Below, piece by piece: positions 33,141-44,074 of a stretch of DNA of 64,000 nucleotides; positions within the stretch are counted from its first letter, which is position 1; each line of letters opens with the position of its first letter. This DNA comes from Sipunculus nudus (Eukaryota > Annelida > Sipuncula > Golfingiida > Sipunculidae). Location: assembly GCA_026874595.1 (NCBI GenBank), contig CM049306.1, positions 101,693,142 to 101,757,141 on the forward strand, given 5' to 3'. The notes below the pieces were generated by a model. That model had not been told where the DNA came from. It made no database searches and saw nothing but the letters and a program-made list of their open reading frames with translations. Made by a program: the position numbers and the translations under genes.

Positions 33141-34322
33141 TTACAGATTTCGTGTTTCCATGTTTTCTTCGGCCACTTCCCTGAAAGGCACTGGGACTTG
33201 GGGCTGAACATTTAAGGTGAGAGGACCGTTGTGTTGTGGTAATGTGCTTGTCCTGTCCAGAAATTGCCAGAAGTCCTCATCCTCTCTCGGACCGGTCTCT
33301 GCATTAGCCTCGGAGCGGCAGAAGGACAGGAAGAGGTTTGGGAGATTCACCAGTTCTTCTCTTATTGAGCGATTGAAGATGCCGTACACACAAGGGTTAA
33401 TGGCTATTGATGTAAACCCGAGCCACGTCGCCAGTATCTCCAACGTAGGCGCAGCAGGAATGAAACCTTTTATCGCCCCAAAAAGTTGTAGACAAAAATA
33501 TGGCCCCCACAGCACAAAGAACACACCTGTAATAATCACCAGTGTTTTTATAGCTTTGAAGTGCCCCCGGTATTTCCTTCCCGGGGGCACCACCGGGGCT
33601 AGGTCTGTGGGGTTGTTTTTATTATCTGTGGGGTCTGCAGGGTTCGATGACGACGGGGCGGGACCTATTTGCTTTGCTGTTTGTCGCGCCACTTTGTATA
33701 TGCCGATGTACATCACTGACATTACCAGCACGGGTAACAGAAAACAAAGTATCCCAACAAGCACTACGTATCCTTGGTGACCTTCTCGGTCTGTCCAGGA
33801 GTATGTACAATGAGCTCGACTGTGATGGTATGAATAATCGTTCCAACCTGTAAGAGGTAATACCGCTAATATCGCGGCTAACCCCCACGTGACCAGGAAA
33901 ATCACTAAGGTTCGGGCCAATGTCATATGTGCTGAATAGTGCATCGGGTGTTTGATTGAATAATAACGCTCCACACTTATCAAACATACGCTCGCAATGG
34001 ACGCTATCATGAAGAACGCGCAGAAGAATCCGCTAGCTTGACACCACACGTGGTCAAACAGCCATGATTCTCTAACAAAGCTGGCTATGGCCACTGGCAA
34101 TACCACTAAAGCAGCCAGCCCGTCCAAGATACAAAGGTTTAACACGAACCAGTAGCTCATGTGCCCTCTAGTGTGAATTAACCGAATCACCACAGAAAGT
34201 ACCACTCCGTTAAGAACCAGTCCAAGTCCGTTAACAATACTCATGAGAACCACCCCCGCGATGTGTGACGCTATCGGAAAATAAGAATCCGGCATCACTG
34301 TTACATTTGAATGGTTCAACAT
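33141..34322 (-). CDS. Class A (rhodopsin-like) orphan GPCR, GPR61/GPR62-like
   Basis: Complete single-exon seven-transmembrane receptor of 393 aa. The frame stays open upstream to a TAA, but the first true ATG is at 34322 with A at -3; the upstream codon at 34343 is GTG, so I start at 34322. Seen: N-glycosylation sites N3-H-S and N6-V-T; TM1 with N38 (1.50); TM2 with D67 (2.50); C94 (3.25) pairing with ECL2 C172; E-R-Y at 118-120 in place of DRY; W146 (4.50); P197 and Y205 in TM5; L-W-G-P with W272/P274 in TM6; N-P-C-V-Y 309-313 in TM7; helix 8 F-N-R-S-I-R-E-E-L; C335 as a possible palmitoylation site. Position 3.32 is C101, not Asp, so it should not bind classic monoamines. The ERY motif, the VAR-x3-Q end of TM5 and a C-tail E-D-F-W-Q-F-L-D (349-356) match my recollection of GPR61, an orphan reported to signal constitutively through Gs. 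Human GPR61 also has an intronless coding region. The nearest minus-strand ATTAAA is at 32663-32668. Ligand unknown. Confidence 0.93.
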   Translation of the reverse strand: MLNHSNVTVMPDSYFPIASHIAGVVLMSIVNGLGLVLNGVVLSVVIRLIHTRGHMSYWFVLNLCILDGLAALVVLPVAIASFVRESWLFDHVWCQASGFFCAFFMIASIASVCLISVERYYSIKHPMHYSAHMTLARTLVIFLVTWGLAAILAVLPLTGWNDYSYHHSRAHCTYSWTDREGHQGYVVLVGILCFLLPVLVMSVMYIGIYKVARQTAKQIGPAPSSSNPADPTDNKNNPTDLAPVVPPGRKYRGHFKAIKTLVIITGVFFVLWGPYFCLQLFGAIKGFIPAAPTLEILATWLGFTSIAINPCVYGIFNRSIREELVNLPNLFLSFCRSEANAETGPREDEDFWQFLDRTSTLPQHNGPLTLNVQPQVPVPFREVAEENMETRNL

Positions 34323-35473
34323 GTTCAGTTTACAAATATGCACGGAATCTTAATAAATTAAAGGCGAAATATTCTTGCGGTCAACTAAAGAAGTTCCGGA
34401 AGGCCAGTAGATTGATACAGTCTGTGGTACTGACATCCTGAGCACTTCACCCAGCTCCGTAGTAAGTTCCGTAGCCTTTAGCTGGTTTTGCTCATGTCCA
34501 AACTCAGAGCACACGTATGTCGCTCCATCTGATTCACGTATTTATGTACGGAACTTAACCGATATTTTCCTTGCGATGTATGTATGTCCGGGTACACTCA
34601 GTGACCCATGTATGGCCCGGACGATGCCAATTATGTCTAATTATTACGTAACAACCATTATGTCGTGATACTCAACCTTGATATCAAGGTCAGATTGCTA
34701 AACCATATCAGGGACATAATGGTGAATAATTATATGGCACTAGAATAGCATGTGTCCCCGGGCATACTGTGTTTTTCAACAAGGAAGAAATCTGTGTCAT
34801 TCCGCAGTGCTTGGAAATCGTAGCGCATACTTCTAAATAGACTGGATGTTGGCCTGAAAGAGAAGACAGCAGAATGTAAATGATTTTTAAAATGTGCTAT
34901 AATTATAATACTTTGAGTTTTCTTTTCAGACCGGTAGATGGCGCTTAACATCTATTGAATGAGACAAGAAGTGGATATCAGGTGGATTCTTATTATCACG
35001 ACTTAAGTTGTTCTGATCATCAAATGACCAAGAATAAATCGGAATAGATATTTAACTTAGACTAGGAGCGAGTCTGAAAAATTATAAGCCCAGAGAAGAT
35101 GGATGGATGAATGACGATAAAACAGAGGGTCTAATTGTTTGTATTAAGGCAAAATTGATATAGCTGAGTGAAACTCAAATTAAATGGACAACACTTAATC
35201 CCAAATCCGTTCAAATATGTTCATAATTACACTAGAAAGATGAAAGGAGAAACATTTCCCAGATGCTGGCACTGGTTGATCCTGGGTGAAACTTTACTGA
35301 TCAGTAAGCTATTACTATAAAACGTATACTCCATCATTCAACCAGGAAAACGAGTTACAGAAATATAAATCATCTTAGACACAGGGATCAACATACTTAA
35401 ACATAGTTAATGTGTGGCTTAAAATGGCTGGATCTCAGCCAGTTAAGCTATGAGACTATATAGTACCAGTATG

Positions 35474-35477
<4 letters not shown>
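34323..35477. other. 5' flank of the GPCR, nothing recognised
   Basis: Minus-strand upstream region of the receptor. I see no clear TATA box or upstream coding exon. It is free of the repeat families found elsewhere in the window. Confidence 0.55.

Positions 35478-35521
<44 letters not shown>
35478..35521. repeat. (TA)n microsatellite, insertion site of Tigger
   Basis: About 21 TA units ending at the left end of the Tigger element. A shorter TA tract lies on the other side (37353-37366). Confidence 0.95.
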
Positions 35522-35524
<3 letters not shown>

Positions 35525-35900
35525 TAAAACCCCGCTAACATGACCACCTTCAGGGACCAGGCAAAGTGGTCGTGTTAGCGGGATGGTCGTGTTAGCTGGA
35601 TGATTGTACATTAGTCTGCCAATATTAACGCAGGCGATAATATGGGTATTTCAAGTAAATGTTAAGTTGTTCTCTGTTTAATAGAAAAATTTAAATATAA
35701 AGAAAAATAATTAACAAACATGAACATGATTCAAAAAGTTTTATTCACATAAAAAAAACACAAATGAAACAGATAGATTGACTCAGCCATAATTCAAGTC
35801 AATTGGCATTGTATAAAATTTACAATCTACACTAGTCGTTAAAATATTCATCCAGAGTTGACTGTGTCTTCAACTTGACAGTTTATTTCAGTGCTTCAGT

Positions 35901-36345
35901 TTACGGCTTATCCTCAGGTTGGCTCATGGACTGCCATAAACCAGGACAGGACTTCTGGCAGAAGACTTTCAGTTTATCAGCCCATATCAAGGCTTCCTTG
36001 AAGGTGGCAGATGGGACGGATGGTTTGCTGTCATCAGGCTCAGCTTCTATGGTGTTTTCCTCTTCATATTCTTTTTGTCTCTCTTCCGTCAAATCACTCA
36101 TGAGTCGATCCTCCCAGCCTGCTTGCACGTTGTCTTGTGTTGCGAGGTCCTTGTCGATGGCAACTGATGGTGTTGCTGCAAACATTCTTTTCTCTGGCTA
36201 TATCAAGTAACCTTGACAGAGGCAGGTCGTCCTCATCCGCTTCATCTTCACTGGGTACAGATGGTCCTGGCAGTCCGCATGTTCTGAAGCACTTTTCCAC
36301 AGTTTTTTCCACTGAGTTTTCACTCGCTTCCTGGCAACTGAAAAT
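35901..36345 (-). pseudogene. Tigger transposase C-terminal part (broken)
   Basis: After an acceptor-like TTTTCAG (36351-36345) the frame reads E-K-T-V-E-K-C-F-R-T-C-G. An acidic S-E-D-E-A-D-E-D-D-L-P-L-S-R-L follows. A frameshift near 36185 leads to the tail with E-A-L-I-W-A-D-K-L-K-V-F-C and a stop at 35901. This is the usual C-terminus of Tigger transposases. The catalytic DDE domain that should lie between it and the HTH is gone. Confidence 0.8.
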
Positions 36346-36438
36346 ATATATATGAAAAATATGATAAATTATAATGAATAAGCTATTGACATGCAGTAAT
36401 AATTAAAACAATTTTACACAAAATATGAAGTGAGTTAT

Positions 36439-36664
36439 TCAGAAAAAATAAAGGTCGCCTTCATTACCCTGTTGATTTTCTTCGTACACTGCCATCAAAT
36501 CAGCCTTGCGTTTCAGAATGACTTGCACTTGTGTCTTTCCTATCCCAGACTGAGTGGCTAGTTTTCTTTGACTTGATCGGGCTGAGTCTCGGCGGTCTTG
36601 ATGAGTTCTTCCTTCTCCTTGAGGCCGAGCTCTCTGTTTTTTTACGAGTTGGCGTTGAAGTCAT
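36439..36664 (-). pseudogene. Tigger transposase N-terminal DNA-binding part (broken)
   Basis: ATG at 36664 opens M-T-S-T-P-T-R-K-K-T. After a frameshift comes L-K-E-K-E-E-L-I-K-T-A-E, and after another the helix-turn-helix S-Q-R-K-L-A-T-Q-S-G-I-G-K-T-Q-V-Q-V-I-L. This is the Psq/CENP-B-type N-terminus of Tigger transposases, which binds the element ends. It runs to a TGA at 36441-36439. Two frameshifts within 70 codons. Confidence 0.88.
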
Positions 36665-37354
36665 TCTTACAGCATTGGTCTAAACACGAATATGGTCTGA
36701 TGTCGAACACGTAGTGAGCACAGAATGAACACATAAAATTATAAGCGTTATTTATATGGTTCCTGCTTGATAATTGAAAAGTGATTTGTCACAGTTCTCA
36801 ACAGTACTCAACAAACAATGTAACGGACAATGGAGTACAATATCTATTGGTGTGTATAGTTTGGCTAACAGGTTGAGCGGCATTATAAACGAGCCTAACT
36901 AAGGCTGGGCAGATGAAAGCAGACTTTCCACGTTATCCGGCTAATTAATCAGGGGCTATTATCTAAGTCCAAGCTGGGAGATGAGCGTGTCACCTGCTCA
37001 CCGGGGCGCGGTCGCCACGGGCCAGTGGTGGTGATACGGCTGACTAATTACGGGCTATTATCTAAGTCCAAGTTGGGCGATAAGCGTGTTATCTGCTCAA
37101 CGGTTCGCGGTCGCCACGGGCAAGTGGTCGTGATACGGGGGCTCATCTGAAGGTCGGGACCAAAATAGGTGGTCGTTGGTCGTGATAGCGGGGTGGTCGT
37201 GTAACCGAAGTTTTTTTTTTATAATAATATATATTATTATGATTATGATATATTTATAATAATTTATATTAGACAATTCTGTGACCAAGAAAAGTGGTCG
37301 TGTTAGCGGGGTGGTCCTGTTAACGGGGTGGTCGTCATGCGGGAGTTCACTGTA

Positions 37355-38362
37355 TATATATATATATTCACTAATAAAATCAGATGGAGAGATCAGTGCA
37401 GACCTACACTTATTACAAGCTTCATTTTGAAAGTAGTAAAAGGCTGGCAGAATTTACTGCAAGGATGTTTCTCTAGAAGGAGGTTATTAAAATGTTTCGT
37501 AACCGGAGATTAAGCAATTTATAATTGTGCAAACTGCTTTTTACCATTGACGTTAAAACTTCTAGTCTACATTAAATGTACATATGACACCTGTGGTGTT
37601 AATCACCTTCCCCATGTATCTGGGGTGTTAATTAGCCATGGCGGGTATACTTGAATACAATTATGCCGGAACTATGTGAATAAAGTGTGACGTCAATTGA
37701 GTTTTCATGTTAATTAATCCTTCTGTGACTAGAATAAGAATTGGAAATATTATCACCTCTAGTGTAATTGTCATGGTTTCCTTTATTGAAAAACAGGAGG
37801 ACCGGCAAATGGGTGATTTATTTATAGAAATGTCATGACTCTGAGACCAGAGCTTGCGGACACAACATTAGGAGTGCCGTGGTGTCTTACATGCCGTCTG
37901 AAGTTCTGCTCAAATATGGCATTTCTAGTCTCCATACAAGTGTACTATCGTCTTCCAGGGAACTCAAATGAGTTAAAAATCAATATATAGATAAGAAGGT
38001 GGGGGGGGGGGGGGGGGGTACGTACCGGAACATAATCAAGGCCTGCGCCTGAGGTCCAAATGATTTATTTTATGATTATTCAAATGTTTTCGTCAGATTT
38101 TGGGTTAGTGTTAAAGCCAAGATGTTCGGTTTACTGCCAAGAAATCACAACTGTACAAATCACCATCCAGGAATGTCCAGAACTCTGTATACACTAAGTG
38201 ATAGCGATTTTTTTCTCAGATAGCGATTGCATGAATGTCAGTTAAATACTTGATTATGAGATAAATTTTACACTACAATATGCAGAAAAGTATAAAAATA
38301 TTAAATAAACAATGCTGATATATTTCTATTGACATGTTTCGATCTTGGTGATTATAAGTCCA

Positions 38363-38441
<79 letters not shown>

Positions 38442-38522
38442 TTTGGAGCGTTTCAGCGTTTCTAAGCAGTAGCTAATTTTATTTTGCTGCGCGTATTCTT
38501 TAGACAGGCATCTAAACAGAGC
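37355..38522. other. Intergenic with poly-G and a long TA tract
   Basis: Poly-G at 38000-38018 and (TA)n of about 36 units at 38367-38439. No gene recognised. Confidence 0.7.
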
Positions 38523-38781
38523 AGTGATTTAAACAATAAAAAGTGATTTTAGCAATAAAAATGATTTAACCAATTTATATTGATTTTAACTATCAAAAGT
38601 GATATACCAATCAAAAGTGATTTTACCAATCAAAAGTGAATTACCAATCAAAAGTGATTTTATCAGTCAAAAGTGATTTAACAATCAAAACTGATTTTAC
38701 TAATGAAAAGTAATTTTATCAATCAAAAGTGATTTACCAATAATAAGTGATTTTACTAATCAAAAGTGATTTCGACAATCA
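38523..38781. repeat. Short-period (18-20 bp) minisatellite
   Basis: About 13 units of the type aatcaaaagtgattttacc, diverged by single bases and small indels. Confidence 0.92.
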
Positions 38782-39516
38782 AGCTATTTGTTTAACTATT
38801 TCACTGTGAAACACATTTCGGAATAAAAGTGAAAAACATGAACGGTTGTTGAAAATACTGGAATCAACAGAATCATGGGACTGGCTCAAGGTATATGTAA
38901 ACATCATTGATGCCATGTCCCTACACAGCTCAGTTTGCAATGCAAACATCGTTTGACTTTAGCTTTTTAATTCACGCAGCAATATGGCTGATGCAGGGCT
39001 GTCTGTCTAGACTTTATATATAACATGTGGATTGGAGCTGCATGGTTGGCAGGGGTGCAACCTTATTTGTTAATAACAGTCTCTTGAAAGAGAGCAAAAC
39101 ATATATTGAGTTGCGAGAGGAAAAGGTAAAATTAGACTAGTTTCCATGGAAAAACATGGTTCGCTGTGAAGATTGCTAAATTTTTAGTAAAACCTGTCAA
39201 TATTTATTATATACGAATATCAAAACACCTTGAACCCATATTTATTCTCACTAGTCTCTGAATGGAGCGAGCCTCCGCTGTGCCTTGTAAACAAATTATA
39301 CAACAGTTTTTTTATCACCATTTTCCTTTTCTTTCAAAATATGCCTAAATCTTAAATGTCGTCTGCGCTGTGTACGTTAAGCGTCAAAACGATATTCATT
39401 TAGGTCTGAACACCCGCTTTCTACAGTTTTAATCACTTCATTAATTTGTTTGTTATTTATTTGTGCCAAATAAGGATATCCTGCCTCTATTCTACTGTTA
39501 TTTATTTTAGAATTAT
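38782..39516. other. Intergenic, nothing recognised
   Basis: No supported gene or repeat. Confidence 0.6.
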
Positions 39517-39551
39517 GTTATTATTATTATTATAACTATTATTATTTTTAC

Positions 39552-39585
<34 letters not shown>

Positions 39586-39603
39586 TTATTATTATTATTA
39601 TTT

Positions 39604-39656
<53 letters not shown>
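39517..39656. repeat. (ATT)n microsatellite
   Basis: About 45 units with a few interruptions. Confidence 0.97.
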
Positions 39657-39939
39657 GCTAATATGATATATTTTAATATTCTTTTAATGTTTAAAACATT
39701 CAAATTTTTTTAGGACTGAACTAACATTGATGCCCATAATATTCGTAATATTATTAATTAAATCACCACATTATTTATATTATAATATGACATTAGTCCA
39801 TCATCTCCCTTTATATGAGTTACGTAACGATAGGTTTTTACATTTGTTAGGTTGATATAATGTAATACTTTATGACTCATACGCGCCCTGCAAGTATTTG
39901 GCTTTACCCATGGCGGTCTGAATATGCATGGATGATTTA
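39657..39939. other. Intergenic, nothing recognised
   Basis: AT-rich gap before the foldback element. Confidence 0.6.
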
Positions 39940-39946
39940 CATGTAT

Positions 39947-40603
39947 CACAGGCGCTTGAATCGCTATTTGTGTTGATCTTGGTTTAAATAGTGTTCAATT
40001 TACCTTAACAACAATCCCCTACCGTATAATGAGCTTTAAACCATGTTATATCGTTTGCCGGTACTTGTTTATATAATAGATACACAAGGCCGGCATCCAA
40101 GTCTGCGGACGAGTCTGTATCCATTAAGCGACGAACAGGCAGATTTATCCCAGATTACTTTTTCCATCATTATCAACCAATCAGGTGTTAGGTTCCAGGG
40201 GGGAATCCTTACTGCTGACCAAGATACATGGGGATTTCCTTGTTTGTGGTAACAGCTGCTTAAAGGATGCAGACTAGTTACAAAAGAGAGCTCATTACAA
40301 GGGCTACACTGTGTGTATTGGAATCGTTGATGCTTTTATAGAAAGAAGAACTGGCCATTTAACCACTGTAAGTTTCTTCCCTCGAAAATCTTTGAAATAT
40401 TTGGGAATTTCAATTGATTTCTTGTATTATCGCAAACCCATCCGCAGACTTGGATGCCGGCCTTGTGTATCTATTACATAAACAAGTACCGGCAAACGAT
40501 ATAACATGGTTTAAAGCTCATTAAACGGTAGGGGATTGTTGTTAATGTAAATTGAACACCATTTAAACCAAGATCAACACAAATAGCGATTCAAGCGCCT
40601 GTG
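39947..40603. mobile_element. 657-bp foldback element with 7-bp target duplication
   Basis: Arms of about 168 bp (39947-40114 and 40437-40603) are inverted and more than nine-tenths identical by eye, ending CACAGGCGCTTGAATC. The spacer is 322 bp. CATGTAT flanks both sides (39940-39946, 40604-40610). No transposase. The superfamily is not certain. The 69-codon frame at 40043-40252 lies across the left arm and spacer and is not supported as a gene. Confidence 0.9.
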
Positions 40604-40610
40604 CATGTAT

Positions 40611-43600
40611 GCAGGCCATGGAAGCGGGCGACACCCCGGACCTCTTAGACCAGGGGCCGGGGTTAGGATGTTGGAGGTCAAACCTCCAGTAAAAATGTTT
40701 ACCATTATTTAAATTTCCATTATTTCAATTAACCAATTTCCTGGCTAGGGTATTAATTATGCTTTTATGTGAAAACATGATTTAAATCATTTCGTAGCTT
40801 ATATACCAAGTAGGTAATTCTTTACATTTACTATTTATTCCTAAAGCAATGTTTGGCAACAACTAGATTATAAACAAATTCCTGCTTAACAAGAAAAAAT
40901 GCCAACTCTTGCTTCCGTGCTTTCACCCTGCGATATGCAATATGAGAGCTGAAGACAACTTGTATATCTATTAAGATTTATATGTATATATAAGTGTATC
41001 CATTTTCCAATGATTAGCGTAATCAACGTCGCAAGCGAACATTCTTAACAAGTAGCAACATTCTTACAATTTTGTTAAAAGTCCCAAAGCTTTTGCGAAT
41101 GGTAAAATGAACCGACCCGGACACTGAGATAATTAAAATTTGGTTTTATTCATTGACAATATTATCATGATTTCATATGTTCATATGGTCTGACAGTGAC
41201 ATAGCGTTGAGTTAAATTGAGCGAATTCAGCCAGAGCTAGCATTGCCTATGACACGAGAATGATTACACAAACTGTCTGTAGGCCTATATAATACGATAA
41301 ATAATTAATTACACGCTAAAATGTTATATTTTTTTAAGCTCACCCGTTTGCCATGTAGGAAAATTGCTCGCCACGTGCTGAGCCACCAAGGCATGTGTAT
41401 ACTACAGAACTGTTCGATGCACCTCAAACACTTGGCCTTGTTGTTCATGTTAATTAAGCTTTAGCTCAATTAGTGCTACCATTGAACAATTCGAGTGCTC
41501 ACTTGTCAGGTATGGGCGGCTGTCCAAATAATCATTTGATCCTTGGTCTCTTCATTATGGACCCGTCCGCTTTCTGTTTGTTATTTACATGAATCTATCG
41601 AATAACACCCTTGGCAGATCGTTAAGAGCTGCGCGTGGCGCCCAGGAAACAAGTTTCTTGATTTGAAGGCTTCACTGAATTGATGTGAGGAAAAGCCGGC
41701 TTGGCAAGTTTTCTTTATTCATTTACAAACATCATCGCCTCGGTTCAGAACCCTGATATTTAAATATTACGCATTTTTTCAATTATAGAGCTTGAATCCT
41801 ATGTCGGATTGAGCAGGTCCTGGGCTTGGGGACCTTGAGATAAGGATCGTCTTAACATAAATATCTATGGGCCCCTGGGCGAAGAGCTGGGACCTGCCCC
41901 CTACGTAACTCCCCACGCTACTCACGACTAAAGTCATCTTTCCACTCGACCAAAAAACACTCTAAAACTCTGCACCACACTGTGACTGTGAAAAACCATT
42001 ATGCCCGTGAACGCTCTACTAAAAGGTAAACAGTCACAACGAAAAAAAAAAAAAAAACGGTGGTACAATATGCATAGTTAGTGTTGATACATGGGTATGG
42101 GTAGAGCATATAGGTTAATTCTGAGGCCTCTTGTCCACCATTAGCAGCGTTCCATATCTTTATGTGCCTGGAAAACCAGACTCACAGGCTCGTTCGTAAT
42201 TAACTTTGATAGACAGTGCGGGATATAGGTCAATGGAGGCCCTATAGTACCTAGCCATGGAAGGACCTATCTGACCATTAAAATAAGTGCAAACGGAGTA
42301 GAACATTTCTAAGATTATGGCATTTATATGAAAAATCTATTAACTTTATTATTTTCAGAAATGTTTATTGATCTAGATTACCGGTACCTCCAACATTTAA
42401 AGAACTATTTTCGTGTTACCCTATCACAAAATTTCATCAGATTAGGCCACATATGCGAGAGATCTTTACTTGCTTTTTTTCTAGCCTGGATTTGTGTGCC
42501 AAGATTTCGGAAAAGGGTGAAAGAAAAAAGGTGATAGATCTTTTAGTCATGTGAATTCTCTCCACGCATACACTTACCGACTTTTAACCTGACAATCCTT
42601 ATTGCCTTGTTATTCTAGTTCTTTAATCAGTTTCTTTCCAGTCAATGTCTCAGCGCTTTGGAGTCTTAATATGTATTTTCTACGCTATACAAATAAATAC
42701 AAGTATTTATAACCGAAAATTAGCCTTTATAAACCACATAGAGATTTCAGAGCAATTGACATTAAACCATCAATTTATCCTACTTTACTATCGTGGTTAG
42801 AACTGGTATTACTGAAAGGATTTGCAATGTCAGTTGTTCCAAAATGTAATATATTCTTTTTAAATAGCGGCTTCTGATATCAAAACGTGTAAAATATTCT
42901 CATTTTCCATAAGATGAGTTTTGTAGACTTTTAGTATGTAAAAAAAAGACCTCCAGGGAATGCCTTGTGCAAAAATAATTTCCGGTGCAATTTTTATTCG
43001 CTCTAGTCCTTTTACTGGTTAACCCTCTTAGGGTTTATCATTACATGTCACAAATTTTAGTTGGTTTAGACCGAACTCTTGCAGGCGGAACCATGTCATC
43101 CTAACTGAAACCTACCTACAGTGGTTCATGAAGCCGGAGGGGGAGCTTACATGACGTGTTAAGTAGAAATCAAATAAGATAACCTGCCAGTCTACTGGAT
43201 TCTAGCTCTCATGATGAAAACGTAGGTAAAAGATCAATACCGCATTGGTACCCAGTCATTGTGAGAAAATGATAACCGAACTCTCGCAATGAAAAGATTA
43301 TTACAGGTACTGAGGGTCATAAAGGACAATGTTACACCGGCTTCAATGTAGCTGCTCCCTGCCTGGCTGACTCCCCCTAATGAAATTTTTCCTAAGGTTG
43401 GCATCTTAATAATAACTTTTTTTTATTAATTTCAAATGTTCTACACTGCTCTGTCAAGGAAGAGGTATAAATTCGTTAGGCCATTGATTTTTTTGCACTT
43501 TACTCTTGCACTTTACTTGGATTTTTCCACGGACAGAGAGTGTTTTGAATTTCTCCACGTTACAAACAGCCAAATTAGTTACCACCGGCTTGAACACGTC

Positions 43601-43931
43601 TCTAATGAAGGTTAGACAACTAATTATAGACTTCGACTTTTTTAATGAAAATGGGAAGTTTTTGTTACCTGGCAGCCCCTTATACTGTCGTCCGAAGAAA
43701 GAAGCAAATAAAACACTGATATAAATAGCATCTGAGAACAAAATTGATGTCAACATCCTTTGATACATACGTTGGATGTATCATCAGTATGCGCCACGTA
43801 GTTTTTAAACCACGCAGGAGCACTTTAGCCTGTCCGAGCACTTCCAATTGAGAGTAACTTATCAAGATATAAAAAAATTTCTGTATATAGTTCCATGAGA
43901 GATAACGATTTTATACACCAAAATGGCTTAC
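40611..43931. other. Intergenic, no gene recognised
   Basis: A poly-A tract lies at 42040-42057. Open frames at 42328-42534 and 43454-43865 have no recognisable domain. If the candidate exon at 43932 is real, its intron and next exon would begin here. Confidence 0.55.
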
Positions 43932-44074
43932 CTGGGCTTGCTCAGGTAACAGATCTTTGTGTTATCATCGTCTCTCTTAATCATCAGCTCGCCACACCGG
44001 CGTCTCGATACAGCGACGGTGTTATAGGCTTGTGAAATGGAAAGACAACCACACCACGGATCTGTTGATGACAT
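43932..44074 (-). CDS. Candidate first coding exon of an unidentified gene
   Basis: This stretch was found by reading through a CpG-richer island. ATG at 44074 follows an in-frame TGA at 44086-44084. It then runs 47 codons plus 2 bases to CCCAG/GTAAGC (donor at 43931), close to the splice consensus. The peptide starts M-S-S-T-D-P-W-C-G-C-L-S and later has a basic S-R-R-R-C-G and an acidic R-D-D-D-N. A CCAAT motif lies upstream near 44205. I recognise no family. A possible acceptor lies near 43742 after a TTTGTTCTCAG, which in phase would give a short Cys- and Phe-rich tail and a stop, but that is guesswork. It could instead be non-coding or part of an old repeat. Confidence 0.4.

Larger units (their letters stand above)
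35522..37352 (-). mobile_element. Tigger/Pogo-type DNA transposon, internally deleted
   Basis: Inverted ends CAGTAAAACCCCGCTAACAT at 35522 and, reverse-complemented, CAGTGAACTCCCGCATGACG ending at 37352. TA flanks both sides, as expected of Tc1/mariner/Pogo. Subterminal copies of ggtggtcgtgttagcgggg occur at both ends. Transposase N- and C-terminal pieces remain on the minus strand but the DDE core is missing. A two-copy 99-bp tandem repeat lies at about 36938-37136. Confidence 0.92.

Noticed and set aside
33217-33987. Open frames up to 187 codons overlapping the receptor on other frames
   Set aside because: Shadows of the GPCR coding sequence; no domain of their own.
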